DNA of 64,000 nucleotides from Nostoc desertorum CM1-VF14 (GTDB taxonomy: Bacteria > Cyanobacteriota > Cyanobacteriia > Cyanobacteriales > Nostocaceae). Below are positions 8,438-16,552 of this stretch, one piece after another. How positions within the stretch are numbered: the first letter of the stretch is position 1; every line of letters starts with the position of its first letter. The notes below the pieces were generated by a model. The model was not told the origin of the DNA. It saw only the letters and a program-made list of their open reading frames with translations, and made no database searches. A program made the position numbers and the translations under genes. Where the stretch lies: assembly GCA_019359245.1 (NCBI GenBank), contig JAHHHR010000028.1, forward strand, positions 38,463-102,462, read 5' to 3'.

Positions 8438-8968
8438 TTACTCTTTAAGTAAAAAACAGTCTTTGGAAGCTAATTCTGCTAGCTTTGAGCGTAAATCTTT
8501 GCGTAAATTTTTTGCCTGTCTTTGAGTTAGCTCGCTAGGTAAGGATTGCTCAAATAAACCAATGATTCCAGAGTGTCCTTTTGCTCCTGGACGTTCATCT
8601 CTTACAGCTTTTTCCAAAAACACCCATATAACATCCAGTAATCCTGGGTAAGTCTTTTCTGCATCAGCAATCCCCACAACTTTACGAATCTCGCTAACTT
8701 GCAGGCGAAGAACTAATTTTTTGTCTGAATCAGGTTTCCTTTCTTGCAGAAAATTATATGCTTGCTCTGGTGTTGTAAGAAATTCAACCCAAAAGCTGAG
8801 ATGAGGGGGCTTTGACTCTTTGTCTTCAGTTGAAGGCTGTAATTCTGGTTCTAACTGAACTGCTAATACCTTCTTGTTTTCTAAAAAATCTTTTGGCAAT
8901 CGAGCAAGGCGTATAACACGGCAATAATCTGGTACTGATTCTAAATCTTGTACCAGATCCAGCCTCAT
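8438..8968 (-). CDS. Unknown protein, cargo of the Tn554-like element
   Basis: The 176-residue protein has no recognised family. It is rich in charged residues, and its C-terminal third is helical and basic (LTQRQAKNLRKDLRSKLAEL). A longer frame reaches 9031, but the ATG at 8966-8968 is preferred: GGTGA lies 7 bp upstream and this start falls just after the stop of the upstream gene (8976), whereas the longer frame would overlap it. It is third in a tight leftward operon with the genes at 8976-9518 and 9518-10261 and is probably functionally linked to them. No catalytic or membrane motif is visible. A role in conflict or defence is possible from its setting but unproven. Confidence 0.6.
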   Translation of the reverse strand: MRLDLVQDLESVPDYCRVIRLARLPKDFLENKKVLAVQLEPELQPSTEDKESKPPHLSFWVEFLTTPEQAYNFLQERKPDSDKKLVLRLQVSEIRKVVGIADAEKTYPGLLDVIWVFLEKAVRDERPGAKGHSGIIGLFEQSLPSELTQRQAKNLRKDLRSKLAELASKDCFLLKE

Positions 8969-8975
8969 ATAAAGA

Positions 8976-9518
8976 TCACCAAGCAAATAGTGCAACCTTA
9001 TCAATAATTGCAGTAGAGAACTCCTGTCCAACTTTTATATCTTCTCCCCAAGTTTCATTATTGTTGCGATAAAAGAACTCTACTTCTCCAGTGCCAAAAA
9101 TTTCACATTCAAGATAGTGTTCTCCTTTTGACCAAGCATACATCAAATTATCTTGGCATCCAGGACAAGCATCTGGTACCTCCAGACACTGACCTTTTAA
9201 CAAGAAAACGCTTCTTAAATTTTCCCAAGTCTGTTCGGCTTTCTCAAGAACTGATAGCGTAAACTCTGTTTCGGTGCTAGCAACCACCTCAGAGCGCAGA
9301 GATTGGATATAATCCAGAAGTCTTTGATGTCTTCGTTGATTGTCTTGCTCCAAAGATTCTAGAAGTCTTTGAACAGATTCAACAGCTTTAATTTCATGCG
9401 ATACTTTAACAATTTTTTCGTTTAGTTGTTGCCCTTCCTTTCCCTGAAGCTGCTGTGTCCTATTGGTGAAATTACGAACAAAAGAGCTATTCGGTGATCC
9501 GACAGTAAATGTAGCCAT
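8976..9518 (-). CDS. Unknown protein, cargo of the Tn554-like element
   Basis: The 180-residue protein is not matched to a named family. The first two thirds are predicted helical or coiled-coil (KVSHEIKAVESVQRLLESLE, QDNQRRHQRLLDYIQSLRSE). A C-terminal beta-rich part starts at a single CPGC knuckle and contains YLECEIFGTGEVEFFYRNNN. It abuts the TIGR04255-family gene (shared base 9518) and is followed within 10 bp by the third gene, so the three should be co-transcribed and translationally coupled. From memory, small genes of this look tend to sit next to TIGR04255 genes, but this could not be checked here. Confidence 0.6.
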   Translation of the reverse strand: MATFTVGSPNSSFVRNFTNRTQQLQGKEGQQLNEKIVKVSHEIKAVESVQRLLESLEQDNQRRHQRLLDYIQSLRSEVVASTETEFTLSVLEKAEQTWENLRSVFLLKGQCLEVPDACPGCQDNLMYAWSKGEHYLECEIFGTGEVEFFYRNNNETWGEDIKVGQEFSTAIIDKVALFAW

Positions 9519-10261
9519 TATTTGAACAACTCCCTAGTTTTGTCAGTGATACAACTTTCAAATATTTCGTTCTTACGAATGCGAAAGATTTCTAGTAAAT
9601 CCCAGCATTCATCTTTGTCACTAAAAAAATTAACATCAGAAAATAAATCTATATCCAATAACACAGAAAGTACATCATCCTTGAACGGTGGAATAATTGC
9701 TTCATTCAGTATCAAAGTTGATCCTATATCCTCTTGAGGAATTTGCAGTTGCATAAAATAGTCACTCAGACCCTGAGGCAGTTTAGGCGACACTTCTGGT
9801 ACTGTTAACAAATATTCTTTGAAGTCTTTTAAAGGTAACGGGAGGTCTATCCGATTAATGTAGCGTACAGCTACTCTACTAACGGTCTTTGAGTTAGTGG
9901 CGATTTGGTATATATTCCATAATCGTCGTGCCTCGTCTCTAAATATCTCCCATTTTTCATAAGGCGCTAGTCTGCTGAATGAAAATCCATCTAAACGTGC
10001 TTGAACAATTCGTTTATTGTCACGAGATGCAAAACGATACCCTAAAATAGTCTGATTAGCAGCTACAGAAGTTCCGCCCTGCTCAATCTGAATCTCATTC
10101 TCAAAGCTAACTAGCTCGAAGCGTTCGGGATATTCCTCTTGTATATTATGCCCAAAATTGTCAAGAGATGACAGCCCACCCTCAAAAGACATTTTAACGC
10201 GTAATTCAATAACAGCCTCAGTAAGTGGCGATTTTGCGTAATTTTGTATTTTGTCCTCCAT
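9518..10261 (-). CDS. TIGR04255-family protein, cargo of the Tn554-like element
   Basis: The protein is about 247 residues and has the features of the sporadically distributed TIGR04255 family: an N-terminal KSPLTEAVIELRVK strand, a central YRFASRDNKRIVQARLDGFS region with FSFSRLAPYEKWEIF, and RVAVRYINRIDLPLP in the middle. The biochemical function of the family is unknown. The ATG at 10259-10261 is chosen over an in-frame start 39 bp upstream because AGGT precedes it and homologues begin near this residue. It leads a three-gene leftward operon inside the mobile element. Patchy distribution and carriage on a transposon suggest an accessory role, perhaps host-parasite conflict; this is inference. 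Confidence 0.7.
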   Translation of the reverse strand: MEDKIQNYAKSPLTEAVIELRVKMSFEGGLSSLDNFGHNIQEEYPERFELVSFENEIQIEQGGTSVAANQTILGYRFASRDNKRIVQARLDGFSFSRLAPYEKWEIFRDEARRLWNIYQIATNSKTVSRVAVRYINRIDLPLPLKDFKEYLLTVPEVSPKLPQGLSDYFMQLQIPQEDIGSTLILNEAIIPPFKDDVLSVLLDIDLFSDVNFFSDKDECWDLLEIFRIRKNEIFESCITDKTRELFK

Positions 10262-10437
10262 ATTTTTACCTGTTTTGCTGTGCAGCGTTAAAGCCCACAC
10301 TATTCGTCTAGCAAACCTATGCCATAATATTACTCTTATATAGATGCTTAGATGTGATTTAAATCAACAATTTTATATTTATAGATTAACAGATTTTAAG
10401 CATAGAGCTAAAATGCAGCCCAGCAAAGGAGTATAAG

Positions 10438-11304
10438 TTATTCTGGATAAGCTAGTTTCGCTACAATTCTTGTAGAGCCTTGAGCGGCTAAAACAACTCT
10501 GTAGGCTGCTTGAGAACATGCTTGCCGACAAGGATTGTTGCCTTGTAAATCATTTATTTCAATTTCGTCATCAGCTAATGCTTCTGCGAAGCTCAGTGCT
10601 GTCAATTGTTTTCTATTCAAGCTATCTCTAAGCCGTGCAGATTTTTTGGTTAATCCTAAAATCACTTTGAGTCTTTTAGAACGTCCTCCCAGAATTTCTA
10701 AATTAATGGCATCTGCACATTCAGCAAAGCCATTACGCTTTCCTTGCCAGCCAACACCATGAGCAGCAAGTACATTTGTGTGTTGTTTGTAATTCTGGAT
10801 GCCATTTATACGGTCTTGAATCCAGTCATCAGACTTACCTTGTTTTTTCCATCCTTGAATAGCTCTTGCGCGGCCTCTACTCAGGGCAAGCTCTGGATTT
10901 ACTTCCTCTTCAATTCGTTCTTTGAGCGAAGTCAAAGTCCATCGATGAAACTTAACTGAAAGAGTCTGTGCATAATCAATTGCTAATTCAGTAGTACCGT
11001 ATGTTGCAGGATGCCTTCCGTTCTTAACAGTTTCAATAATCCCAAGGATTTCAGAAATAATGTAGCGAACTTTAGATAACTTGCCTCGTTGAGTTTTAAC
11101 TCGGACGGGCGAGATGCCCGTCGTAAAAGCTAAGTTTTCAAGTAATTGTTGGGTCTTGTCAAGTCGTTTCCAGTCTCGTGGAGATTTATTTGGTGGCTCT
11201 CCAGTAGCTTTCCACATGTCAGTTAAGCTAACTAGTCCATCGCTTGCACGGCGGTGAACCACATGACCTTCGTACTGGAGTTCTTTCGACTTGTTTTTGT
11301 CCAT
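10438..11304 (-). CDS. KilA-N domain protein
   Basis: The 288-residue protein has a KilA-N DNA-binding domain at its N-terminus (RRASDGLVSLTDMWKATG, then a proline-tryptophan segment PRDWKR), a fold typical of phage and mobile-element regulators. A central helical part (ALSRGRARAIQGWKKQGKSD) follows. The C-terminal part (TNVLAAHGVGWQGKRNGFAE, then AECADAINLEILGG and ARLRDSLNRKQLTALSFAEA) recalls the DinD/Bro-type C-terminal domain. It lies between the cargo module and the tnp genes, on the same strand, with its own roughly 180-bp upstream region. It probably binds DNA to regulate element genes; the target is unknown. Confidence 0.8.
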   Translation of the reverse strand: MDKNKSKELQYEGHVVHRRASDGLVSLTDMWKATGEPPNKSPRDWKRLDKTQQLLENLAFTTGISPVRVKTQRGKLSKVRYIISEILGIIETVKNGRHPATYGTTELAIDYAQTLSVKFHRWTLTSLKERIEEEVNPELALSRGRARAIQGWKKQGKSDDWIQDRINGIQNYKQHTNVLAAHGVGWQGKRNGFAECADAINLEILGGRSKRLKVILGLTKKSARLRDSLNRKQLTALSFAEALADDEIEINDLQGNNPCRQACSQAAYRVVLAAQGSTRIVAKLAYPE

Positions 11305-11447
11305 AATTTTCTTTGGTTAGAGTCATATCAAAATTCGACGCACAGGTATTAATATGTGCATATCAGCTTTTGGACGGTAGGATAATCGAAATCCTCAGCA
11401 CTGAGTTTAGGAGACCCGTCTGGCACCAAGCACCGCCCATGAGTTGA

Positions 11448-11479
11448 CAAAGTGGTGAGGTTTTACCCTCACCACTTTG
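11448..11479. terminator. Strong hairpin terminator
   Basis: A 13-bp perfect stem (CAAAGTGGTGAGG, short loop, CCTCACCACTTTG) starts three bases past the stop of the tandem-HTH gene. It should end leftward transcription of that gene and insulate the KilA-N gene. T residues follow on both sides, so it may act in both directions. Confidence 0.75.
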
Positions 11480-11481
11480 TT

Positions 11482-12555
11482 TTATGACATTTGCGATTTG
11501 ACTATAGCTATTAAGTCCTCTACCCTTGAGCCTGAACGTGTGCGTAGTCTTTTTTCGATTTTTTGAATTTGCTTGAAATGAGCAAGCATTTCATTTAGGT
11601 CGTCTATATCATCAAATCTTTCAGCAACATTTGTATCGATAGACTGACCAACTGATTCCTGTTGAGAAAATTCTGTACTCATATTGACTCCTTCACTGCT
11701 CTGGCATATTTTTATGCTTGGAATAGAGACTGCCGTATCTTCTGCATCAGCATGGCTGGTATCTCCAGACTCTAGTTGAGTTGCAGCAGACGCAAGAGTT
11801 AAATGCTGATTTTTGACTTTTGGTTGTGCTTTAGCGACATCGGGATTTAAAAAATACAAAAATTCTCCCCTGCCACTACCGGAGGAAGGTGCTATTTTTC
11901 TATGTGCTATACCCGATTCCCAGTATTTTTTTAGGTACTTGCTTGCAGTTGTATAATCGCACCCAATCCGCTCTGAAAATTGTTTAACTGTTTTTGGAGT
12001 TTCATCAACCAAAAAATAAATTTTTTGGGATGTAGGCGGGAGATCGACGATACTTTTATGGATTTTACAGATTTGCTCTATGCTAATTAGCTTGTTATCC
12101 ATCAGGTTTTCGTCAACGTTGTCGAAATTAGGTTCCACAACTGCTTTAGGCAAAGTCCCGTTGTTTTTATGATTGCTTGAATCTATTGACTTGACTGCTT
12201 CAGCAACCAAACCAAGAATTATCTTAGTTGACTCATTTAAGACGAAATAAGTTTTTAGCCCTGGAAAATTTGGATTATCATTCACAGCCTGGACAAAACC
12301 AAGGAAATTATCTTCTTCAACAAGTTCTCCCAAGTACTGTCCTGCTGTACGCCGATTGAAAAAAATCTTTTCAGCAACTTCCTTGCTGGTAGCTTTGTCT
12401 AAGGAATAAACAATGAAAAGAATAAGCAGTTTTACTGGCGGCAATCTCAAGATTTTGTCTATCAACTGCTTGGTTGAATTATCGACAGATTGCTTCAAGT
12501 CGGAGAGTTGACTACGCAGCGCACTGTCATCTAGACTAGGTTTTAGTCTAGACAT
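11482..12555 (-). CDS. Tandem helix-turn-helix protein of the Tn554-like element, function unknown
   Basis: The 357-residue protein has two segments with winged-helix character: KATSKEVAEKIFFNRRTAGQ at about residues 55-75, and TVKQFSERIGCDYTTASKYL at about residues 205-225. A variable, low-complexity linker lies before the C-terminal tail, which ends in a basic RLRTRSGSRVEDL helix. It is not matched to a named family. The gene lies downstream of tnpC but is separated by a terminator at 12675-12696, so it has its own promoter in 12560-12670. Candidate roles are regulation of transposition, or recognition of element ends or target DNA. No catalytic motif is visible. Confidence 0.65.
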   Translation of the reverse strand: MSRLKPSLDDSALRSQLSDLKQSVDNSTKQLIDKILRLPPVKLLILFIVYSLDKATSKEVAEKIFFNRRTAGQYLGELVEEDNFLGFVQAVNDNPNFPGLKTYFVLNESTKIILGLVAEAVKSIDSSNHKNNGTLPKAVVEPNFDNVDENLMDNKLISIEQICKIHKSIVDLPPTSQKIYFLVDETPKTVKQFSERIGCDYTTASKYLKKYWESGIAHRKIAPSSGSGRGEFLYFLNPDVAKAQPKVKNQHLTLASAATQLESGDTSHADAEDTAVSIPSIKICQSSEGVNMSTEFSQQESVGQSIDTNVAERFDDIDDLNEMLAHFKQIQKIEKRLRTRSGSRVEDLIAIVKSQMS

Positions 12556-12674
12556 ATTAAACCTCCTTTATGGTGAGGGTTTGTGTCGGCTCCATCTTTA
12601 GGCAGCTTAAGCGTTGTGGCCTCGAAATTCACTTTCGCTTACTCTGCTAAAAGTGGAACCATTGATTATGCAAA

Positions 12675-12696
12675 AAAGCAGACATTAGTCTGCTTT
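12675..12696 (-). terminator. Rho-independent terminator of the tnpABC operon
   Basis: A perfect 9-bp stem (AAAGCAGAC, ATTA loop on the plus strand, GTCTGCTTT) is followed on the minus strand by six Ts. It lies about 120 bp after the tnpC stop. Confidence 0.8.
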
Positions 12697-12812
12697 CTAA
12701 GTTTTACCACAGAAGAAGAATAGTTGAAAGATTGCAATCTAAATTTTTTATTGATCCAAGCGAGTCATTTAGACTCAAGGTAATGAATATTGATTTTTGC
12801 CTGGTTGCGTCC

Positions 12813-13745
12813 TTACTTAATCTTTTTTGAATGCAAATACTCTAGCGTCCATTTTGACGAAAACTGCTCAAACGGGAACCAGTGGCTAGTATTTTCTTGA
12901 ACCCACAGAGATCCATCTTCTTCCTTCCTGCTCCCGATTACAATCCCAAATTCTCTAGCCAAGCCATACCATTCACTAAACAGGTCTGTTGGATTACTTT
13001 CAACACCTTGGGGCTGGTTAGGTTCCCATGCATCATCAATTGCACTAGCTAACCATCCTCCTGGACTCTTAATTATCTGATGTTGTAGTTGCTCTTTTAG
13101 TGCCTCAATAGCTGTCAATACTACTTCTTCGGTAGATTTCCGTATCTTGGAAGCAAGGGTGGTACTAAGCTTAATACCCAAAGAATTTAACTCATCTCTA
13201 ATAGCATCACTAATCTCCTTTTTTGGTAAAATAGGTGTAATATCAGACTTGTTAGATGCTGGGAATGATTGTGGCTGAGGTTGTAGCTGAGTAAGACACG
13301 CTTCTAATTCTTTCTTTAGTCTAGTATTCTCTGCCTCCATTCTCTCTAATCGATGCTCTATCTCAGAAGCTTGAAGGATGCGGCCATAGATTGCTTCGTG
13401 CTGGTCACGCAACCCCCTATTCTCGGCTTCAACTCTTTTAATTTTTTCCTTAAGCGTTTTGATAATTGCATCTTTGGAAGCATCTGAGCTTCTTTGCTTT
13501 GGTGGTATTTCCTTAGTTTGTGAGTTGTTTTCCCTAAGTCTTTCTATCAAATCTTTAGTGTCAGTATCTTTATAAAGCCAAGCCTTACTCAGTCCTGAAG
13601 CTTTGGCAACAGTATTAAAGTTTATAGTTTTTTCTTCTTGTTGAAGTTTCCGAATTCCTTGCTTAACTTTCTCTAGTGCCTCTTCGTGTTTCCTTTTAGC
13701 ATTAGCACGCAGCCCATCAACATTGCGTTCAAGCGTCATTTGCAT
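12813..13745 (-). CDS. tnpC: TnpC-like transposition accessory protein (DUF6262-type)
   Basis: The 310-residue protein is encoded third after tnpA and tnpB, overlapping tnpB by 17 bp. Residues about 1-70 (ANAKRKHEEALEKVKQGIRK, then FNTVAKASGLSKAWLYKD) form the small helix-turn-helix found in TnpC/DUF6262 proteins. A leucine-zipper-like coiled coil follows (AENRGLRDQHEAIYGRILQA, ERMEAENTRLKKELEA). In Tn554, TnpC is non-essential but stimulates and orients transposition. This protein is much longer than classic TnpC, because its C-terminal half holds an extra domain ending in ENTSHWFPFEQFSSKW whose function is not recognised. Confidence 0.75.
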   Translation of the reverse strand: MQMTLERNVDGLRANAKRKHEEALEKVKQGIRKLQQEEKTINFNTVAKASGLSKAWLYKDTDTKDLIERLRENNSQTKEIPPKQRSSDASKDAIIKTLKEKIKRVEAENRGLRDQHEAIYGRILQASEIEHRLERMEAENTRLKKELEACLTQLQPQPQSFPASNKSDITPILPKKEISDAIRDELNSLGIKLSTTLASKIRKSTEEVVLTAIEALKEQLQHQIIKSPGGWLASAIDDAWEPNQPQGVESNPTDLFSEWYGLAREFGIVIGSRKEEDGSLWVQENTSHWFPFEQFSSKWTLEYLHSKKIK

Positions 13746-15330
13746 CTACCTCCAGTACGGAAATGATGTTTTCTAAATTAATCTTGATCTTCTGGTTCAT
13801 CTCAACTTGGCGCACCCATCCATTAGCCTCAGCTTTTTGGATAATCTGGTTGGTCTGCTCTAACTGCTGCTTGTGTTCTGCCAGATACTCAGAAGTAGTT
13901 CGGAAATGAGTGCAGGTTAAGCAAGCATTAGCGTGGGGGCACCCTTGAGAAATGCTAGGCAGGGCACAAGATCCATTAGGCAACGCCTGAGCATGAATAT
14001 TTTTCTTGAACCACTGCAAATCAGCTATATCTGCCTGTAAATCATTAGGTTCTACAACTTGCCCCGCAATATTCACAACCTTGCCTTGAAACTTGGCAAT
14101 TTCTTCTTTCATTGTCTGGTCGTGAATATGGGCATAAACTGCTGTCATGTTAGGACTCTCATGACCTAAATATCTCTGAACAATGTGCTGAGGAACACCA
14201 TTATTTATCATTCGTGTTCCGACTGTATGACGAAACTGGTGGGTTTGGAAATGCCATAGATTACCAGAGTTGCCGCAAATATTTCTTCTTTTAGCTAAAC
14301 GGTTAAGATGATTGGGTAATGTTTTTCGTAGCATTACATAAGGAGATGGAATAAAATTAGGTCTGACTGCTCCTACATTTGCACAAAACAAATAGTTAAA
14401 TTCTTTTTGAGTAAAATGTTGGCGAATGTATCTTTGTTGCTCTTGAATAACTCTTACAACCTCTCTAGAGATAGGTATAGTAATTTCCTTTTTCATCTTG
14501 AATTGGTAGTATCTTAAAAACCAATCTCCAGATTTGTCCTGTAACAAACAATCAAAGCTAAGATTTACTAGCTCTGAAATTCGCATCCCACACTCTTGCA
14601 ATACCAATACCATTCTCATTATTGGCTCTGCCAAATCATCCAGGTATTGATTTAGTTGCTGCATTACCTCTTCTGGAATGTAGCGAGGTAGTCTTTTTTC
14701 TATCTTGGGGAAATCTTCAGGACGAACCAAGTACCTTCGGACATCAAGCCATTGATATTGATAAGCAGCATCAAAAAACAGTTTTGCATCACTAATGCAC
14801 TTGTAACGGGTACTTGATGCTAATTTTTGACTTGCTAAATATATTGTGTACTCCGTGATTGTATTGCGGTCTATCTCTTCTGGAGTAATATCTGGGTAGT
14901 TTTCTGACAAAAATTTCGATAATTTTCTAATTGAACCAAGCTTTTCTTGTACAGAAGCAAATGTGATGGAACTCAAGCAAACTTTTAAATAAGTTTTAGC
15001 TGTTTCTTTTAGCCAATCTTGTTTTATAGGAACAAAATTCAGTTTATAACTTGATTTTCCTACACCACCTTCAACTCCCAATGCTCGACAATCCCAAACA
15101 TTTTTAAAATACTCAGATTTAGGTTCTACATCTATTCCATGATGTTCTTGAGCTAAATTAGGTGCTTCTGGTGTAAAAATTTTGCTGCACTGCTTACATA
15201 TATAAATTTGAGTACCAGATGAATTTTTTCCATTTTTTCTAAAACTGGTACTTTTACACTTGGGACAAGTGATAAATTGATAGACTTTATTCGGCTTCTG
15301 AATTGCTGGCTGATTCTGCGTCATATCCAT
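13729..15330 (-). CDS. tnpB: TnpB-like tyrosine recombinase (Tn554 type)
   Basis: The 533-residue integrase-family recombinase has an N-terminal zinc ribbon (C22, C25, C45, C48: CPKCKS and CKQCSK), a SAM-like core-binding domain (about 100-205) and a catalytic domain. Catalytic residues are visible: R250 in LQECGMRISEL, H364-x2-R367 in HQFRHTVGTRM, H390 in RYLGHESPNM and Y399 in AVYAHI. A cysteine-rich C-terminal extension (CALPSISQGCPHANACLTC) is typical of Tn554 TnpB proteins. It overlaps tnpA by 44 bp and tnpC by 17 bp. With TnpA it should catalyse excision and site-specific insertion. All residues needed for activity are intact. Confidence 0.9.
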   Translation of the reverse strand: MDMTQNQPAIQKPNKVYQFITCPKCKSTSFRKNGKNSSGTQIYICKQCSKIFTPEAPNLAQEHHGIDVEPKSEYFKNVWDCRALGVEGGVGKSSYKLNFVPIKQDWLKETAKTYLKVCLSSITFASVQEKLGSIRKLSKFLSENYPDITPEEIDRNTITEYTIYLASQKLASSTRYKCISDAKLFFDAAYQYQWLDVRRYLVRPEDFPKIEKRLPRYIPEEVMQQLNQYLDDLAEPIMRMVLVLQECGMRISELVNLSFDCLLQDKSGDWFLRYYQFKMKKEITIPISREVVRVIQEQQRYIRQHFTQKEFNYLFCANVGAVRPNFIPSPYVMLRKTLPNHLNRLAKRRNICGNSGNLWHFQTHQFRHTVGTRMINNGVPQHIVQRYLGHESPNMTAVYAHIHDQTMKEEIAKFQGKVVNIAGQVVEPNDLQADIADLQWFKKNIHAQALPNGSCALPSISQGCPHANACLTCTHFRTTSEYLAEHKQQLEQTNQIIQKAEANGWVRQVEMNQKIKINLENIISVLEVDANDA

Positions 15331-16420
15331 ATCTATTGTTCAAATATTGGTTATATTCTCTTTTCATGTCTTCATTGTTGACATGAACATAGGTATCTAT
15401 TGTGGTTTGAATACTTGCGTGGTTTAGTCGCTTCTGGACATAAGCCATTTCCATGCCTTCACGAACTAGTGCTGTAGCGTGTGTATGTCTAAGCATGTGG
15501 GGATGAGCAGCAATCCCGGTTTTCCTTTTGAGGCGATTGAACAGATCCATGACATTGTTGTATGTCATCGCAGAGCCAATCTCTCCATCCCAAAGATTTA
15601 CAAAAACATAGTCACTAAGTTCATCACCAAGTATTTCCATGAATTCATCTTGTAAATATTGGCTATAAAGCCCCATCAATTCTTTTGTGACATCGACATT
15701 GTAGGGAGAGTTGCCTTTAGCACGAGCGCCATTAGCATTGTCATCTCTAGGGATAACAATAATTCGATTATCCCAAGACTGAATGTCTTCATGTCTTAGA
15801 CCTAGCGCTTGTCCAATTCGCATACCGCTTTCATGCAGCAAACAAATCAAAAATTTATCCCTAATTCGATTGCAAGCTTCGACAAGTTGATTCACTTGCT
15901 CAGTTGAAAGTGTTTTTGGAAAATGTTTTGGTTCTTTGAGCTTAACTAAACGAGTTCTAATCGGTTTGCTCTTGGTAATGTGGTGTAAAAAACTTTTGTA
16001 TTTCCTCCCTGGCATGATTTGTGACCGATAAAGAGGAATATGAGGAACTTTACCAGTTTTCTCGTGGAAGTCGTAGAGCATACAAACCGAGGTCAGAATC
16101 ACATTTACAGTTGATTCTGTGCGCTTGGCGACCACCTCTTGAATTGATACAATTTTTTGAGGATTAGGACTTCTAAGCCATGCCATAAATTCGGCAAGCT
16201 CAATTACGCTAACTTGTGTCCAATCCAAATCGTAGGTTTGAAGATATTCCCAATAAAGACTGAGGTGGTGAGCGTAAGACCTAATTGTGTTTGGCGATCG
16301 CTCAATGCTTTCTAGATAAGCTAGGTATTGCCGAATTGGTTCTATGGGCAAATAATCATCCCCTAGCACAATCCAGGTTATTTTCTCGCTCTTGGGGATG
16401 CGTACCCTTTGAACTTTCAT
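15287..16420 (-). CDS. tnpA: TnpA-like tyrosine recombinase (Tn554 type)
   Basis: The 377-residue phage-integrase-family protein has an N-terminal core-binding SAM-like domain (RQYLAYLESIERSPNTIRSY) and a full catalytic set: R201 in LLHESGMRIGQAL, H308-x2-R311 in HPHMLRHTHA, H334 in RLNHASIQTTID, and the tyrosine nucleophile Y344 in DTYVHV. It is first in the leftward tnpABC operon and starts about 125 bp inside the right end of the element, the usual position of tnpA in Tn554-type transposons. The spacer between its start and the right end holds a TGTAGAC/GTCTACA inverted repeat (16427-16433 and 16470-16476) that could be a recombinase arm site. Confidence 0.9.
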   Translation of the reverse strand: MKVQRVRIPKSEKITWIVLGDDYLPIEPIRQYLAYLESIERSPNTIRSYAHHLSLYWEYLQTYDLDWTQVSVIELAEFMAWLRSPNPQKIVSIQEVVAKRTESTVNVILTSVCMLYDFHEKTGKVPHIPLYRSQIMPGRKYKSFLHHITKSKPIRTRLVKLKEPKHFPKTLSTEQVNQLVEACNRIRDKFLICLLHESGMRIGQALGLRHEDIQSWDNRIIVIPRDDNANGARAKGNSPYNVDVTKELMGLYSQYLQDEFMEILGDELSDYVFVNLWDGEIGSAMTYNNVMDLFNRLKRKTGIAAHPHMLRHTHATALVREGMEMAYVQKRLNHASIQTTIDTYVHVNNEDMKREYNQYLNNRYGYDAESASNSEAE

Positions 16421-16532
16421 TTACTTTGTAGACTTTGTTGACTGTGTGGAATTCGCTCAATGTTAAGTAGTCTACAATGTGCAGATATACCTGTCAAGTT
16501 GTTGTTGTTTACTTTAAAGAATTGTTTTTAAG

Positions 16533-16552
16533 AGCTAAAGATAATTGATTTT
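16533..16552. other. Right attachment site (attR-like) of the Tn554-like element
   Basis: The arm AGCTAAAGATAA (16533-16544) abuts the shared spacer TTGATT (16545-16550). In an excised circle this arm, the spacer and the left arm 8266-8277 would form one near-palindromic site. Confidence 0.75.

Larger units (their letters stand above)
8260..16544 (-). mobile_element. Tn554-like site-specific transposon inserted in comM (8285 bp)
   Basis: The element carries two tyrosine recombinases and a small coiled-coil protein in the order tnpA-tnpB-tnpC with overlapping frames, the arrangement of Tn554-family transposons. It also has accessory genes: a tandem-HTH protein, a KilA-N protein and three unknown genes. 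It sits between two copies of TTGATTTT (8260-8267 and 16545-16552); one copy is counted here. Imperfect 12-bp inverted arms (TTATCTATAGCT at 8266-8277, AGCTAAAGATAA at 16533-16544) lie at the ends. All genes read on the minus strand. Tn554-type elements are known to insert site-specifically without long inverted repeats. Confidence 0.88.

Noticed and set aside
8968..9031. Longer N-terminus for the 176-residue cargo gene
   Set aside because: It would overlap the preceding gene by about 56 bp, whereas the start at 8968 has a good ribosome-binding site just after that gene's stop.
8260..16544. Classification of the 8.3-kb element as a prophage because of the integrases and KilA-N protein
   Set aside because: No structural, packaging or lysis genes are present, and the tnpA-tnpB-tnpC order with overlaps and the TnpB zinc domains fit Tn554-type transposons better.
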